The notes beneath the pieces were generated by a model, which worked only from the letters and a program-made list of their open reading frames with translations, had not been told where the DNA came from and did no database searches. A DNA stretch of 64,000 nucleotides, from positions 62,001 through 126,000 of the forward strand of contig CAYJGC010000001.1 in assembly GCA_964369725.1 (NCBI GenBank). Direction: 5' to 3'. Numbering within the stretch: the stretch's first letter is position 1; each line of letters begins with the position of its first letter. The stretch is from Paraeggerthella sp964369725 (GTDB taxonomy: Bacteria; Actinomycetota; Coriobacteriia; Coriobacteriales; Eggerthellaceae). A program made the translations under genes and the position numbers. This document shows, in pieces, positions 26,660 through 36,160 of this stretch.

Positions 26660-29473
26660 ATGATAAGCGCGTTTGAAAGTACGGCAAGAAGGTTTCCTCA
26701 AAGTACCTGCTTCACACATGTTGATGAAGCGGGTTTTGAAACCTCGTATTCGTACCGAGAAACGCGCATGCTTTCAGCTGCGCTGGCGTATTGTTTGAGC
26801 GAAAAAGGCGTGCGTCAGCGCGATTGCATCACGGTAGACTTGCCCAATTGCCCTGCTTTTGTTTTTTTAACACTCGCCGCAGCATATGGGGGCTATACGC
26901 TCATAGTACTTAATTCGCGCTTGACGGTTTCTGAAAAACTCACGCGCATATTAGAGGTTGAACGAGACGGTAAAGTGCGCATTGCCCTTCGCATTGATGC
27001 TACCAATATAAAGAAGCTCATGAAGCAAGCTGAAGAGTTGTTTTCTGGCGAGGCTCTATCAACGAGGGAGCATGCTCGCTCATCAAGGTCTACAGCATTT
27101 CGCAATTCTGCGGCAAACGCACAGGCGCGCTCAACGCGGGCGTTGGGTCGTGCCGAGACGCGGCAAGATTTTGTGCGCAGGCGTGAGGCGGAGACCAGGC
27201 AAGAGGCTATAGAGGTAATAATCAATTATGCAAGTCGAGCAACGCGCATGTTTGACGGTTCAGCACGTGCGTTGGTTATGTTTACTTCGGGTACAACTGG
27301 TCGTGCAAAAGCGGCATCGCTCACCTGGGATAATCTATGTGCTTCAGCGCAAATCTCTAACGACTCTCTTAATCGTCAAGCGGAAGTGCTGTGGCAGCTT
27401 GCCCTTCCTCTGTTCCATATTGGCGGATTTCAAATAGTGGTTCGCAGTTTTCTTCAGGGAAATTCTTTCGTTTTGTATCAACGTTTTGACGCAACGAGAC
27501 TTCTGGAAGATGCTGCCTATAAAAATGCTACACATATTTCTGTGGTAGACAAAATGCTTCAAGATATGCTGGCGTCTCCTCGCGCCGAAGCTCTTTCGCG
27601 CTATCACTGCATTTTGCTGGGCGGCAGTAGGCCAAACCCTCAAACGCTTGAACGTGCGCTGTTGGCGCAGGCGCGGGTGTATGTGAGTTACGGCATGACA
27701 GAAACATCTAGTCAGGTGGCCTATACGCGCCTTACGCCATCATATGTGGGCGGCTTGCGACTTCTTCCTGGCTATGAGGCTCATATAGTGGGTCCCGATG
27801 AGCAGGGGTTTGGTCGTCTTGCTATCAAAGGACCGGGGCTTTTCGAAGGTTACTTAAATGCACGAGGAGCATATACGGTAGACGGGTTTTTTCTTACCGG
27901 CGACACGGCCGCTCTGTATCAAGGAAAAATTTATCTAAAAGAGCGTACTAAGGACATGTTTGTATCAGGCGGCGAAAATATATATCCTGCTGAAATTAGG
28001 GATAAAATTCTTCGACTGCCAGGCGTTTCCGATACGTACGTTTTTAGTGTCGAAGATGCTACATGGGGTCGTCGCCCCATTGCTTTAGTCGAGCGGGACA
28101 ATTCAACAGCTCCCCAATTAACCAATCCACAGTTTGCAAAAGCAATCCAAGCAAAACTCCATGCTCAGCTTTCAAAGCTGTATCTGCCAGACTGTATATG
28201 CGCGCTGAATGAGTTTCCTCGTACGGGAGTAGGAAAAACGGCAGCTACGCAACTAGAGCTGCTATATCACCAGCGGATAGAGGTAAAAAAAGTTACGTTG
28301 CATCGAATACGCCTGCCTTTTAAAAAGCCGTTTAAAACCGCAAAAGAAACGCTAACCCATCGAGAATCAATCATTGTTGAAGTGACCGACCACGCCGGCA
28401 GGACGGGACTTGGCGAATGCGTAGCATTTGAAACGGATTGGTATTTACCCGAGACGCTTGAACAGGATGCCTACGTGCTCAAAGAGGTACTCGCTCCACT
28501 CATTTTAAACACGGTTATGCTTCATCCAAGTGAGGCAAGCGGAGTTTTTGCAAGCTATCAGCGTGCTTCTTCTTTTCCTTTAGCGTGTGGCGCCTTAGAG
28601 CCAGCTCTTTGGGATTTGTATGGCAAAATTGTTGGAAAACCGCTGTGGCAGCTTATTGGCGGCGTGTCAGAAAACGACACCTCGTCCGCTTCTTTAGCTT
28701 CGCACGCGTCTTCTCAAAAAAGCGTTAGCGCAGGAGCTGTATTGGGGCTTGGTACTCCAAAAGAAACCGCAACTGCTGCAATAAACTGCGCGAAGGCGGG
28801 ATATCGACGCGTTAAACTCAAGGTAAAGCCAGGTCACATGCTTGAGCATGTTCATGCGGTTCGCAAAGCTCTTCCGCATATTGCCATCACGCTCGATGCA
28901 AATCAAAGCTTCACCGAAGACAATAGAGAAGAATTGCGTGCCCTCGACAAATATCGCGTAGCGTGGATTGAAGAGCCGCTTGACTCAGGTTGCATGGGAA
29001 AGACAGCATCAGCGGAATTGCTAGAGCGATTGGTTAGATTGCAAAAAAGCCTACGCACCCCCGTTTGCTTAGACGAATCTATTGTTTCACCTGCGGATTT
29101 TGTGAAGGCTCTCGGTTACAAAGATCTTCGCACGTATGCTATTAAAATTGCAAAACTGGGAGGCGTAAAAAACGCGCTAGACTTTGTCTTTGAAGCGCGG
29201 AGCCACGGGATAGATGTTTGGATGGGCGGCATGTATGACACAGGGATTTCAAAACGCCTTCATGCTGCTTTTGAAACGCTGGGAGTTACAAAAGCTCCGG
29301 GCGACATAGGCTCTACCTCTCATTATTTTTCTCAAGACATAACCAATCCGCCGTATGAGGCTCATGGCGGGCAAATCCTTCTTAATACCAAAGGATATGA
29401 ATACGGCCTGGGATGTAGTCTTAATCAGGCTGTATTAGATTCGGTTTTAGTGAGTCGCACCGTTATTTCATAA
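26660..29473 (+). CDS. menE-menC: MenE-MenC fusion: OSB-CoA ligase plus o-succinylbenzoate synthase
   Basis: One 937-aa frame covers two menaquinone steps. Residues 1-535 are an acyl-CoA ligase (MenE) with P-loop FTSGTTGRAKAAS (about 207), YGMTETSSQVAY, the hinge LTGDTA/ERTKDMFVSGGENIYP and the C-terminal Lys in PRTGVGKTAATQ. An unusual Arg/Ala-rich insert, about 60 residues long, lies before the P-loop (about 128-186). Residues ~540-937 are an enolase-superfamily MenC: KPFKTAKETL, catalytic K719/K721 (VKLKVK), metal D746 (LDANQ), IEEPLD, LDESI and the Lys in IKIAKLGG. MenC makes the substrate of MenE, so channelling is conceivable. No stop or frameshift separates the two parts. Confidence 0.92.
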   Translation: MISAFESTARRFPQSTCFTHVDEAGFETSYSYRETRMLSAALAYCLSEKGVRQRDCITVDLPNCPAFVFLTLAAAYGGYTLIVLNSRLTVSEKLTRILEVERDGKVRIALRIDATNIKKLMKQAEELFSGEALSTREHARSSRSTAFRNSAANAQARSTRALGRAETRQDFVRRREAETRQEAIEVIINYASRATRMFDGSARALVMFTSGTTGRAKAASLTWDNLCASAQISNDSLNRQAEVLWQLALPLFHIGGFQIVVRSFLQGNSFVLYQRFDATRLLEDAAYKNATHISVVDKMLQDMLASPRAEALSRYHCILLGGSRPNPQTLERALLAQARVYVSYGMTETSSQVAYTRLTPSYVGGLRLLPGYEAHIVGPDEQGFGRLAIKGPGLFEGYLNARGAYTVDGFFLTGDTAALYQGKIYLKERTKDMFVSGGENIYPAEIRDKILRLPGVSDTYVFSVEDATWGRRPIALVERDNSTAPQLTNPQFAKAIQAKLHAQLSKLYLPDCICALNEFPRTGVGKTAATQLELLYHQRIEVKKVTLHRIRLPFKKPFKTAKETLTHRESIIVEVTDHAGRTGLGECVAFETDWYLPETLEQDAYVLKEVLAPLILNTVMLHPSEASGVFASYQRASSFPLACGALEPALWDLYGKIVGKPLWQLIGGVSENDTSSASLASHASSQKSVSAGAVLGLGTPKETATAAINCAKAGYRRVKLKVKPGHMLEHVHAVRKALPHIAITLDANQSFTEDNREELRALDKYRVAWIEEPLDSGCMGKTASAELLERLVRLQKSLRTPVCLDESIVSPADFVKALGYKDLRTYAIKIAKLGGVKNALDFVFEARSHGIDVWMGGMYDTGISKRLHAAFETLGVTKAPGDIGSTSHYFSQDITNPPYEAHGGQILLNTKGYEYGLGCSLNQAVLDSVLVSRTVIS

Positions 29474-29634
29474 GCGCATCAAGTGAATTTTTTTGCCAGT
29501 GGTAGAAAAAAGAGGACGAGAGCGTTCGTTGGTGGCAATGCAACTCCCGTATGCAAAATTATGAATAATTGCGTAATGCGACGGGCGAAGCTGGGGTATT
29601 ATACGCTTGTTAATTTTAAAGAATGGGGACCAAT

Positions 29635-31131
29635 ATGAGTAAGCAAGCAGGTAATGGAGTGGGTGCGGTAGCGTCTGGAGGTGAAACGTCAGGCGAAATG
29701 CAACAGCATGGTAACCTGGGGATTTTCCGCCTGGTGACAACGGTAATCACCCTTATTGTAGGCGGTGGTGTGTTTACCTTAGCAGGAGATCAAGCAGCTG
29801 GCGGCGCTAGTGGCGCAGCGGTTTTGACTGCTTGGGGTATCTCTGCTGTAGGCGTGCTTTGCCTGGTTCTTTCGTTTTTTGCTCTATCACGCATTAAGCC
29901 AGAATTACGAGGCGGCATTTACAGTTATGCAAGTGCAGGTTTTGGCAACTTTTTAGGATTTAATAGTGCTTGGGGCTATTGGATTAGTGCCATGTTGTGC
30001 ACGGTGAGCTTTTCGGCTTTGTTGTTTGGAGCGTTGTCGTATTTTTTCCCCGTGTTTGGCGGCGGAAACAACTTGCCATCAATCATCGGCGCAAGTTGTA
30101 TCATTTGGCTTTACGTATTTTTGGTATCCCGAGGTATCAAGGAGGCAACGGGCGTAAACGCGGTCATTACCATCAGTAAGTTCGTTCCCATTTTTGTTGC
30201 CATTATGGCGCTTATCTTTTTGCAGAAATTCGATCCCGCTATCTTTATGGCAAACTTCTCGGCAGGAGCAGACACCAGTTTGCCCTTTTTTGATCAAGTA
30301 AGCTCAACCATGATGGTTACCATTTGGGTATTTGTGGGTATTGAGGGTGCGATTGCTATATCTGGTCGTGCAAAAAAGACTACCGACGTGGGCAAGGCCA
30401 CCATTATTGCGTTTTGCTGCGTGCTTACTATATATCTACTGGTAAGTATTTTAAGCATGGGTGTTATGCCTATGTCCGAGCTTGCACAGCTTGAAAATCC
30501 TTCGCTAGCTGGTGTTATGGAGGCCGCAGTAGGTCCTTGGGGAGCACTTCTTATTAATGGTGGCGTTGTGTTGTCCTTGATTGGCGCCATGCTGGGATAT
30601 ACGGTTTTAACGAGCGAATCCCCCTATGAAGCTGCCACTGAAGGCGTATTTTTGAAGGCATTTGCAAAGACCAACAAAAAAGGCGCGCCCATTGTGACGC
30701 TTATTGTCTCAAACATCATCATTGAAATCTTTTTGATTGTCATGTTGTTTTCTGACAGCACTTATCAGCTTTTCTACACGCTTTCTGCGGGCATGATTTT
30801 GCTACCTTATTTGCTCTCGGCAGCTTATTTTGCCAAAGTTGCTTTTACCGAGCCGGGCGCTTTCAAAAACAAACTGCGCGGAAGTTTGGTGTTCTGGCGT
30901 ATCTTCAGCATTGTAGGCATTGTCTATAGCTTCTTTTTGGCGTACGCCAGTGGCGCAGTTGGCCTGACTATCATGTCTTTGCTCTATGCGCCAGGTATAT
31001 TGGTCTATGTCAAAGGTAAAAGAGAACGCAACGAACCCTATTTGGAAAGCAAGCTCGACAAGGTGGTTGTGGGTATCATATTAATAGCTGCGGTTGTCTC
31101 GCTTGTCTTGTTGGTAACTGGACAGGTATAA
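29635..31131 (+). CDS. APC-family basic amino acid/polyamine antiporter
   Basis: A 498-aa secondary transporter with about 12-13 helices. The first helix motif TTVITLIVGGGVFTLAGD is the substrate-binding unwound segment of the APC superfamily; the pattern is closest to the ArcD/LysI arginine-ornithine or lysine antiporter group (basic amino acid/polyamine antiporter family). The exact substrate cannot be read from sequence. The second ATG (29635) has a GGGGA site; an ATG at 29623 is also in frame. It is monocistronic and ends in a strong terminator at 31195. Confidence 0.85.
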   Translation: MSKQAGNGVGAVASGGETSGEMQQHGNLGIFRLVTTVITLIVGGGVFTLAGDQAAGGASGAAVLTAWGISAVGVLCLVLSFFALSRIKPELRGGIYSYASAGFGNFLGFNSAWGYWISAMLCTVSFSALLFGALSYFFPVFGGGNNLPSIIGASCIIWLYVFLVSRGIKEATGVNAVITISKFVPIFVAIMALIFLQKFDPAIFMANFSAGADTSLPFFDQVSSTMMVTIWVFVGIEGAIAISGRAKKTTDVGKATIIAFCCVLTIYLLVSILSMGVMPMSELAQLENPSLAGVMEAAVGPWGALLINGGVVLSLIGAMLGYTVLTSESPYEAATEGVFLKAFAKTNKKGAPIVTLIVSNIIIEIFLIVMLFSDSTYQLFYTLSAGMILLPYLLSAAYFAKVAFTEPGAFKNKLRGSLVFWRIFSIVGIVYSFFLAYASGAVGLTIMSLLYAPGILVYVKGKRERNEPYLESKLDKVVVGIILIAAVVSLVLLVTGQV

Positions 31132-31194
31132 AACGAATAGAGAAAACTCCTGAGGGGCGGCAAAGAGCCCTTAGGCAACATATAAAGCGCAAGT

Positions 31195-31229
31195 AAAAGC
31201 TGTGACTCACTACGAGTTGCAGCTTTTTG
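31195..31229 (+). terminator. Terminator of the APC permease
   Basis: A 14-bp stem (31195-31208 with 31214-31227) containing two G-T wobbles, a 5-nt loop and a T5 run. The ~260 bp that follow, up to the ATPase gene end at 31492, contain one open frame (31323-31607) without a ribosome-binding site or recognisable product. Confidence 0.75.
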
Positions 31230-31491
31230 TTTGTTTGGGAAGGGTTGAGTTGCTTTTGGGACAGGGCATGATTGTTTGCCTAGGAGGGACTATGCGCTAC
31301 ACCTAATTTTAGGCAATACAGCATGCGGCTCGCCGCCATAAAAGCCAGCATCGAGAATTGGTCGGCGGCTCAGGTGCAACGTGTATTCAAGGGTATACCT
31401 ATCGACATTCCCCTGCTTTTTAACATCACAGTAGTACCACAGAAACTTTCACCAAACGATGACTCGCGCAGCGTCTCCTTCAACGAATGTA

Positions 31492-32763
31492 TTAATCTTT
31501 CAAGCATCCCAAAGGAACCACAAATACCCCATCATTTCTTTGGTAGGCTAGCTCTCCACCCGTTAAAATCATCAAAAACGATGGTTCTTTCATTTTGTCG
31601 GTGTTAATCTTATCTTTCAATTTGAGCAAATGTTTGGCTGCTTCTTCAATCTGTTTTGAGCCAAGTTTCACTTCAACGGCAGCCCAGCGACCGTCATGTA
31701 ATGCAATAACCGAGTCGCATTCAAGACCACTCGAATCTCTATAATGAAATATTTGCCCATCTATGGCTTCTGCATACACTTTCAAATCCCTTGTACATAA
31801 GGACTCAAATAAAAACCCGAAATAATTGAAGTCATCAAGAAGCCTCTCGGGCGTTAGCCTCATAACCGCTGTAGCGATTGACGGGTCTACAAATTGTCTT
31901 TTAGGCGAAGTTCGTATTGCTGATTTCGATCGAAGCGCCGGATTCCATGCTGGCACATTGTCGGTCACAAAAATTCTATCTAAAGCGGACAAATATTGGC
32001 TGATGCTCTTTTCGGACAGACTATCACCGGTATCACCCTCGGCGATATCATCGTGTAGGGTTTTGATTGTGGCAAGTGTCGAGACATTCCGTGCCAGAGA
32101 GCGCAAAAGTGCCCTTACTCTCGCCGGATTTTTTTGAATATCGTCAACAGCCGAAACATCTTGATTGATGACTGCTTCCACATAATCAATGGCGTGCCTT
32201 AGTGAAGTAGTAGGCTTTTGGTCAAGAGAAGCTGGCCAGCCACCGCGGACAATCGCCGTAGCAATTTGTTCAATGCTCAAATCACTCATTGCAGTAATAT
32301 CCATTTTGCCAGCAAACAAATCATGAAGCGAAACGCTTCCGTTCGATTCTTTCGATTCAAATAGGCTCATGGGACGCATTATCATACGAGAAATTCTGCC
32401 AGTTCCTGTGTGCTGTACCACATTGTCACGCGGTACAGCAGAGCCGGTTAAAATAAACTGCCCCGGCTCACCTCGCATATCGACGGCATAGCGCACTGCA
32501 TCCCAAAGCACCGGTGCGGTTTGCCATTCGTCCAAAAGTCGTGGCGTTTCTCCTTTGAGGAGGAGAGATGGTTTTGTATCGGCGGCCTGTAGATAAGACA
32601 TCCGTTTATCTGGGTCTTGCATGAACAAATGGCTTTTCGAGCTTTCCATTGCTGTCCTTGTTTTGCCGCACCATTTTGCCCCTTCTATTAGTACAGCACC
32701 TGTGGATTTAAGCCGTTCACGCAAAATTGTATCTGCTATTCTTGGTTTGTATTCTCCATTCAA
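31492..32763 (-). CDS. ATPase with AAA_14 and DUF4143 domains
   Basis: A 423-aa P-loop ATPase of the AAA_14/DUF4143 family, a group of uncertain function widespread in accessory regions of anaerobes and archaea. Walker A reads EGAKWCGKTRTA (about 27-38), a variant of GPRxxGKT. Walker B is RLLDEWQ and sensor I is ILTGSAVP. The C-terminal DUF4143 part ends with a PD-(D/E)XK-like stretch: SGLECDSVIALHDGRWAAVEVKLG. The start is preceded by AACGAGG. It stands alone between terminators, with short repeats upstream, and looks like an acquired gene. Confidence 0.88.
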   Translation of the reverse strand: MNGEYKPRIADTILRERLKSTGAVLIEGAKWCGKTRTAMESSKSHLFMQDPDKRMSYLQAADTKPSLLLKGETPRLLDEWQTAPVLWDAVRYAVDMRGEPGQFILTGSAVPRDNVVQHTGTGRISRMIMRPMSLFESKESNGSVSLHDLFAGKMDITAMSDLSIEQIATAIVRGGWPASLDQKPTTSLRHAIDYVEAVINQDVSAVDDIQKNPARVRALLRSLARNVSTLATIKTLHDDIAEGDTGDSLSEKSISQYLSALDRIFVTDNVPAWNPALRSKSAIRTSPKRQFVDPSIATAVMRLTPERLLDDFNYFGFLFESLCTRDLKVYAEAIDGQIFHYRDSSGLECDSVIALHDGRWAAVEVKLGSKQIEEAAKHLLKLKDKINTDKMKEPSFLMILTGGELAYQRNDGVFVVPLGCLKD

Positions 32764-33201
32764 TTTTGTTACCTCGTTCCTGTCGGTAGAAGTAGTATAC
32801 CACTCACTTCCGAAATTATTAACAGTTTACTTCCGAAGATAATGATGATTCACTTACTAAAATGTTAATGCTGACGGTTGCGCCTGTAGTAGTTGCACTT
32901 AACCAACGACTAGCAACCAACGACCACCGCCCAACGACCAAAGCCCAATGCCTAGCAGCCAGGCCATCGCTTGAAAAGAACTCACCTACGTTAAGGAGCT
33001 GCATCAAATTTGACACAGCTCCTTACTTTTGTATATAGTGTGGGTTTCGCGTAGTGAACAAGCGGCTTCATTCACAATAGATTTCTGTAGCGAATACAAA
33101 CCGAGCTTTACACCACTTTTTGGCACACTTCCACCGTGTCTGCCCGTAGATGTTTGCAAGGCTGTTAGGTATCAATAATCGACCAGAGGAGACTAGCTTT
33201 A
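32764..33201. other. Gene-free interval with short direct repeats
   Basis: 438 bp without a supported gene. ACTTCCGAA occurs at 32806-32814 and 32829-32837, each with an AT-rich right flank, upstream of the ATPase start; these could be operator half-sites. CCAACGAC then recurs three times at 32902-32937 in an AC-rich stretch. A terminator-like hairpin follows at 32992. Confidence 0.5.
32992..33029. terminator. Hairpin terminator in the accessory interval
   Basis: A 10-bp stem (TAAGGAGCTG with CAGCTCCTTA at 33016-33025) is followed by CTTTTG. No gene on the + strand directly precedes it, so it may be a leftover of a lost gene. Confidence 0.5.
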
Positions 33202-34566
33202 ATGCCCGTTGCGTTAAGCCTTTTTCTTGTACTATTCTTTTTGTTTATGAATGCTTTTTTTGTTGCAGCCGAATTTGCTTTGGTTCGCATTCGCAAGTCT
33301 CAAGTTGAGTTATTTGTTGAAGAAGGTCGCCCAGGTGCGCGGCACGCAAAACTTGTTTCCAGCAACATCAATGCGTATTTATCTGCTTGCCAACTAGGAA
33401 TTACGCTTGCTTCGCTTGCGCTTGGTTGGTTGGGTGAGCCAGCAGTTTCCGCCCTGATTTCGCCGTTACTGTTAAGTCTGGGTGTTCCTGTGGTAGCCAT
33501 CCATGCTATATCTATTGCGATTGGCTTTCTCATTGTTACTTCATTGCATATTGTGGCGGGTGAGCTCATCCCCAAGTCGCTTGCAATTTTTTCGACCGAA
33601 AAATATGCGCTTCGCACGGCAACGCCTTTGGTTTGGTTTTACCGTATAACCTATCCTTTCATGTGGCTTTTTAATGGGCTAACAAATGCAATTATGCGCG
33701 CAATGGGGCATGATATCTCAAACGAACATGAGGTTTATACCGACGAAGAAATTAAGCTACTTATTGACGAGAGTACCGAAAGCGGACTGATTGACCCAGA
33801 GCACAATACGTACGTAGACAACATCTTAGACCTTGGCGAAAAGGATGCGGAAGCCATTATGACTCCCCGCATGGATTTAATCTGCATTGATTTGGAAGAT
33901 TCGCTTGAGGAAAACCTTGCTGTGGTACATCAATACAAGTATACGCGCTATCCCGTATGTCGCGGCAACAAAGATAGCATTACGGGTTTTGTCCACGTAA
34001 AAGATCTTTATACCATGGAACCTGCACAAACCATTGAAGACCTACATGTTCGCACTATCCATGCTGTTCCCGAGGGAATTTCTATTGCAAAACTCATTCA
34101 AATGCTCCAAGACAATCATACCAAGATTGCGGTTGTTGTCGATGAGCATGGAGGTACGGCAGGCATCGTTACCATGAATGATATTATTCAACAAATTGTA
34201 GGCAGAACCGAAGACGAATACAATCATGGTTGTGGTGAAGAAGTTGTAAAAGTTGCTGAGAGCGTTTATGTTGCAGAAGGTGTTAAGGTTAATCAAAAGG
34301 TTTACCGCATAGAGGGCTCTCTGTCTGTTGGGGAGCTAGAGGATTTAATGGGGTTTGAACCCGAAGAATCTGAAGAGTGCGAAACTGCGGGAGGCCTGTT
34401 GCTAACCCTCTTTGATCGTATTCCGGAGAACGGGGATGTCGTTTCAGTTGAGCTCAACGACAAAAAAGCAACATTCACGGTTGAAGAAATGGATAGGCAC
34501 CGCATAGACAAGATTAATGTTGTGATTGAGGCCAGAGATCAAAGTGAAGCAAGCGAGGAAGACTAA
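33202..34566 (+). CDS. CNNM/CorC-family membrane protein (DUF21, CBS pair, CorC_HlyC)
   Basis: The product is 454 aa. An N-terminal DUF21 membrane domain has about four helices (residues 1-190), including MNAFFVAAEFALVRIRKSQVE, and is followed by two CBS domains (about 205-335, with IMTPRMDLICID and the second ending in GGTAGIVTMNDII). A CorC_HlyC domain (about 345-435) lies at the C terminus. Members are linked to Mg2+/Co2+ or Na+-coupled Mg2+ export; the old name hemolysin is misleading. The ribosome-binding site is AGAGGAG. It is convergent with the amidohydrolase gene. Confidence 0.9.
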   Translation: MPVALSLFLVLFFLFMNAFFVAAEFALVRIRKSQVELFVEEGRPGARHAKLVSSNINAYLSACQLGITLASLALGWLGEPAVSALISPLLLSLGVPVVAIHAISIAIGFLIVTSLHIVAGELIPKSLAIFSTEKYALRTATPLVWFYRITYPFMWLFNGLTNAIMRAMGHDISNEHEVYTDEEIKLLIDESTESGLIDPEHNTYVDNILDLGEKDAEAIMTPRMDLICIDLEDSLEENLAVVHQYKYTRYPVCRGNKDSITGFVHVKDLYTMEPAQTIEDLHVRTIHAVPEGISIAKLIQMLQDNHTKIAVVVDEHGGTAGIVTMNDIIQQIVGRTEDEYNHGCGEEVVKVAESVYVAEGVKVNQKVYRIEGSLSVGELEDLMGFEPEESEECETAGGLLLTLFDRIPENGDVVSVELNDKKATFTVEEMDRHRIDKINVVIEARDQSEASEED

Positions 34567-34588
34567 AACCTCTGGCGACGCCTACTGT

Positions 34589-34612
34589 AAGCGTTTTAGC
34601 GTTTCAACGCTT
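34589..34612. terminator. Weak convergent terminator hairpin
   Basis: A 7-bp inverted repeat, AAGCGTT/AACGCTT, with a 10-nt loop lies in the 49-bp gap between two convergent genes. Neither side has a clear T-run. Confidence 0.35.
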
Positions 34613-34615
34613 GTC

Positions 34616-35407
34616 CTAGTGAATCTCTTTGTCTAAAAAGCGTTCCGCGTTATGCCAGAGCAAGTTTTCGAGTTCACGTTCGGTAAATCCTGAAGAAACG
34701 AAAAGATTATACTCGGTTGCAGGATCCCACATGGGAAAATCGGAGCCAAATAAAACGCGGTCGGTTCCCCACAGACGCGTGAGTTCTCGCATGCGGCGTT
34801 GACCCAAAAAAGCTTGGGAGCTAGAAGCGTCAACAAAAAGATTCTCCGCATGAAGGAAGTCATACCCTAGTTCAAATAGTGACCAAGCACCAAAATGTGC
34901 GGCATTAACCACCAAATCGGGAAAAGCTTTAAGTACTTGTACTAGGCGACGGGGGTGAGAGCGATCAAAGCGGTAGTCACCTGTGTGAATAATCACAGGA
35001 ATGCGACCGGCAATGATTTCGAATATTTCCATAAACTTGGGGTCATCCATGTTAATCCCCTGGGTGTCAGGATGAAGCTTCATGCCGCATAGTCCCATGC
35101 TAATGGCTCGCTCGATTTCTTTTTCAGGGTTGGGATAATCTTGGTGCATGGCCATAAAACCAATAAATTCAGGATGTTGTTTGCATTCTTGGGCAATGAA
35201 ATTGTTGATAGTTTCTACGCTATTTGGCGTGGTGGCAACAGAATGAACGACAAAGTGTGTAATAGGTGCCTTCTCTTGGGCGCTTAGCAAATGCTCAGAA
35301 GTTCCTTCACCCTTCATATCCGTGCTGTAGAACTTACCAATTGCATCGACGGCTCGAGCAGCGATTTTTTCTGGATAGATATGTGCGTGAATGTCAACAA
35401 TAGCCAT
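34616..35407 (-). CDS. Metal-dependent amidohydrolase (TIM-barrel, amidohydrolase_2 type)
   Basis: The 263-aa hydrolase or decarboxylase has metal-binding DIHAHIYPE at residues 4-12, GMKLHPD in the barrel, the His in VIIHTGD, NAAHFGAW, and the catalytic Asp in LFGSDFPMWDP. The fold is that of the ACMSD/2-pyrone-dicarboxylate lactonase group. The substrate is unknown. The ATG has a strong AAGGAGC ribosome-binding site. It is divergent from purE. Confidence 0.85.
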   Translation of the reverse strand: MAIVDIHAHIYPEKIAARAVDAIGKFYSTDMKGEGTSEHLLSAQEKAPITHFVVHSVATTPNSVETINNFIAQECKQHPEFIGFMAMHQDYPNPEKEIERAISMGLCGMKLHPDTQGINMDDPKFMEIFEIIAGRIPVIIHTGDYRFDRSHPRRLVQVLKAFPDLVVNAAHFGAWSLFELGYDFLHAENLFVDASSSQAFLGQRRMRELTRLWGTDRVLFGSDFPMWDPATEYNLFVSSGFTERELENLLWHNAERFLDKEIH

Positions 35408-35544
35408 AAATAAGAGCTCCTTGTAGGGTGATTGAGCCTTTGTGGGGTTTCGATTGTAGTTTATTTGCCGAAGGTGGTAAACTAATTAGCTGTTATAAAT
35501 TACATGAATCGCGCAAAAAGCGTATAGAAAGACAGGAGTAAAGT

Positions 35545-36015
35545 ATGTCTTGCGAATGCAAAGCCCCCGTTGTTGGTATTATCATGGGTTCGGAAAGCGA
35601 CATGCCTGCCATGGAAGCCTGCATGAAACAGCTCGATGAGTTTGGTGTTCCTTATGAGGTAAAGGTTGCCAGCGCTCATCGTAAGCCTGCAGAAGTGCAT
35701 GATTGGGCTAGTTCTGCACATGAGCGCGGTATTCGCGTTATTATTGCAGCTGCTGGTAAGGCTGCTCATCTTGGCGGCGTTGTGGCTGCTTATACGCCAA
35801 ATCCTGTGATTACCGTTCCCATGAAAACAAGTGATTTAGGTGGTTTAGATTCACTGCTTTCTATGGTTCAGATGCCTTCAGGTGTTCCTGTGGCATGTGT
35901 GGCTATTAACGGATCAAAAAATGCTGCAATTCTTGCGGTGCAAATTATGGGTACGGGCTGCGATGGAGCGCGCCAGAAAATCATAGACTACAAAAAGAGC
36001 ATGGCTGACGCATAG
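35545..36015 (+). CDS. purE: N5-carboxyaminoimidazole ribonucleotide mutase PurE (class I)
   Basis: Purine synthesis: N5-CAIR to CAIR. At 156 aa it has VGIIMGSESDMPAM at the phosphate site, ASAHRKP with the catalytic His, AAAGKAAHLGGVVA and the final SKNAAILAVQIMG. The GKAAHL reading, instead of the more usual GMAAHL, is a small variation. The ribosome-binding site is AGGAG. No purK is adjacent. A hairpin terminator follows at 36032. Confidence 0.95.
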   Translation: MSCECKAPVVGIIMGSESDMPAMEACMKQLDEFGVPYEVKVASAHRKPAEVHDWASSAHERGIRVIIAAAGKAAHLGGVVAAYTPNPVITVPMKTSDLGGLDSLLSMVQMPSGVPVACVAINGSKNAAILAVQIMGTGCDGARQKIIDYKKSMADA

Positions 36016-36031
36016 GCGTAAGCTTAGAGAA

Positions 36032-36057
36032 GACCTTGCATCTTTTCTTGCAAGGTC
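36032..36057 (+). terminator. Terminator of purE
   Basis: A 9-bp perfect stem (GACCTTGCA/TGCAAGGTC) with an 8-nt pyrimidine-rich loop lies 16 bp after the purE stop. The tail is only weakly T-rich. Confidence 0.55.
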
Positions 36058-36160
36058 GCTTGTATTATAAGACTTTTCATTGGAAGCATAGTAAGGCCCT
36101 GTAGGATGGGTGTGAGGTCGTGTAGGGCAAACACAAGACGAAAGCAAGACAGGCGAAGGT

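Noticed and set aside
31323..31607. 94-codon open frame overlapping the end of the ATPase gene
   Set aside because: No ribosome-binding site, no similarity to a known protein, and the last third is antisense to a well-supported gene.
32899..32942. CCAACGAC repeats considered as a CRISPR array
   Set aside because: Units are only 8 bp, spacers are 3-8 bp and irregular, and no cas genes are present.
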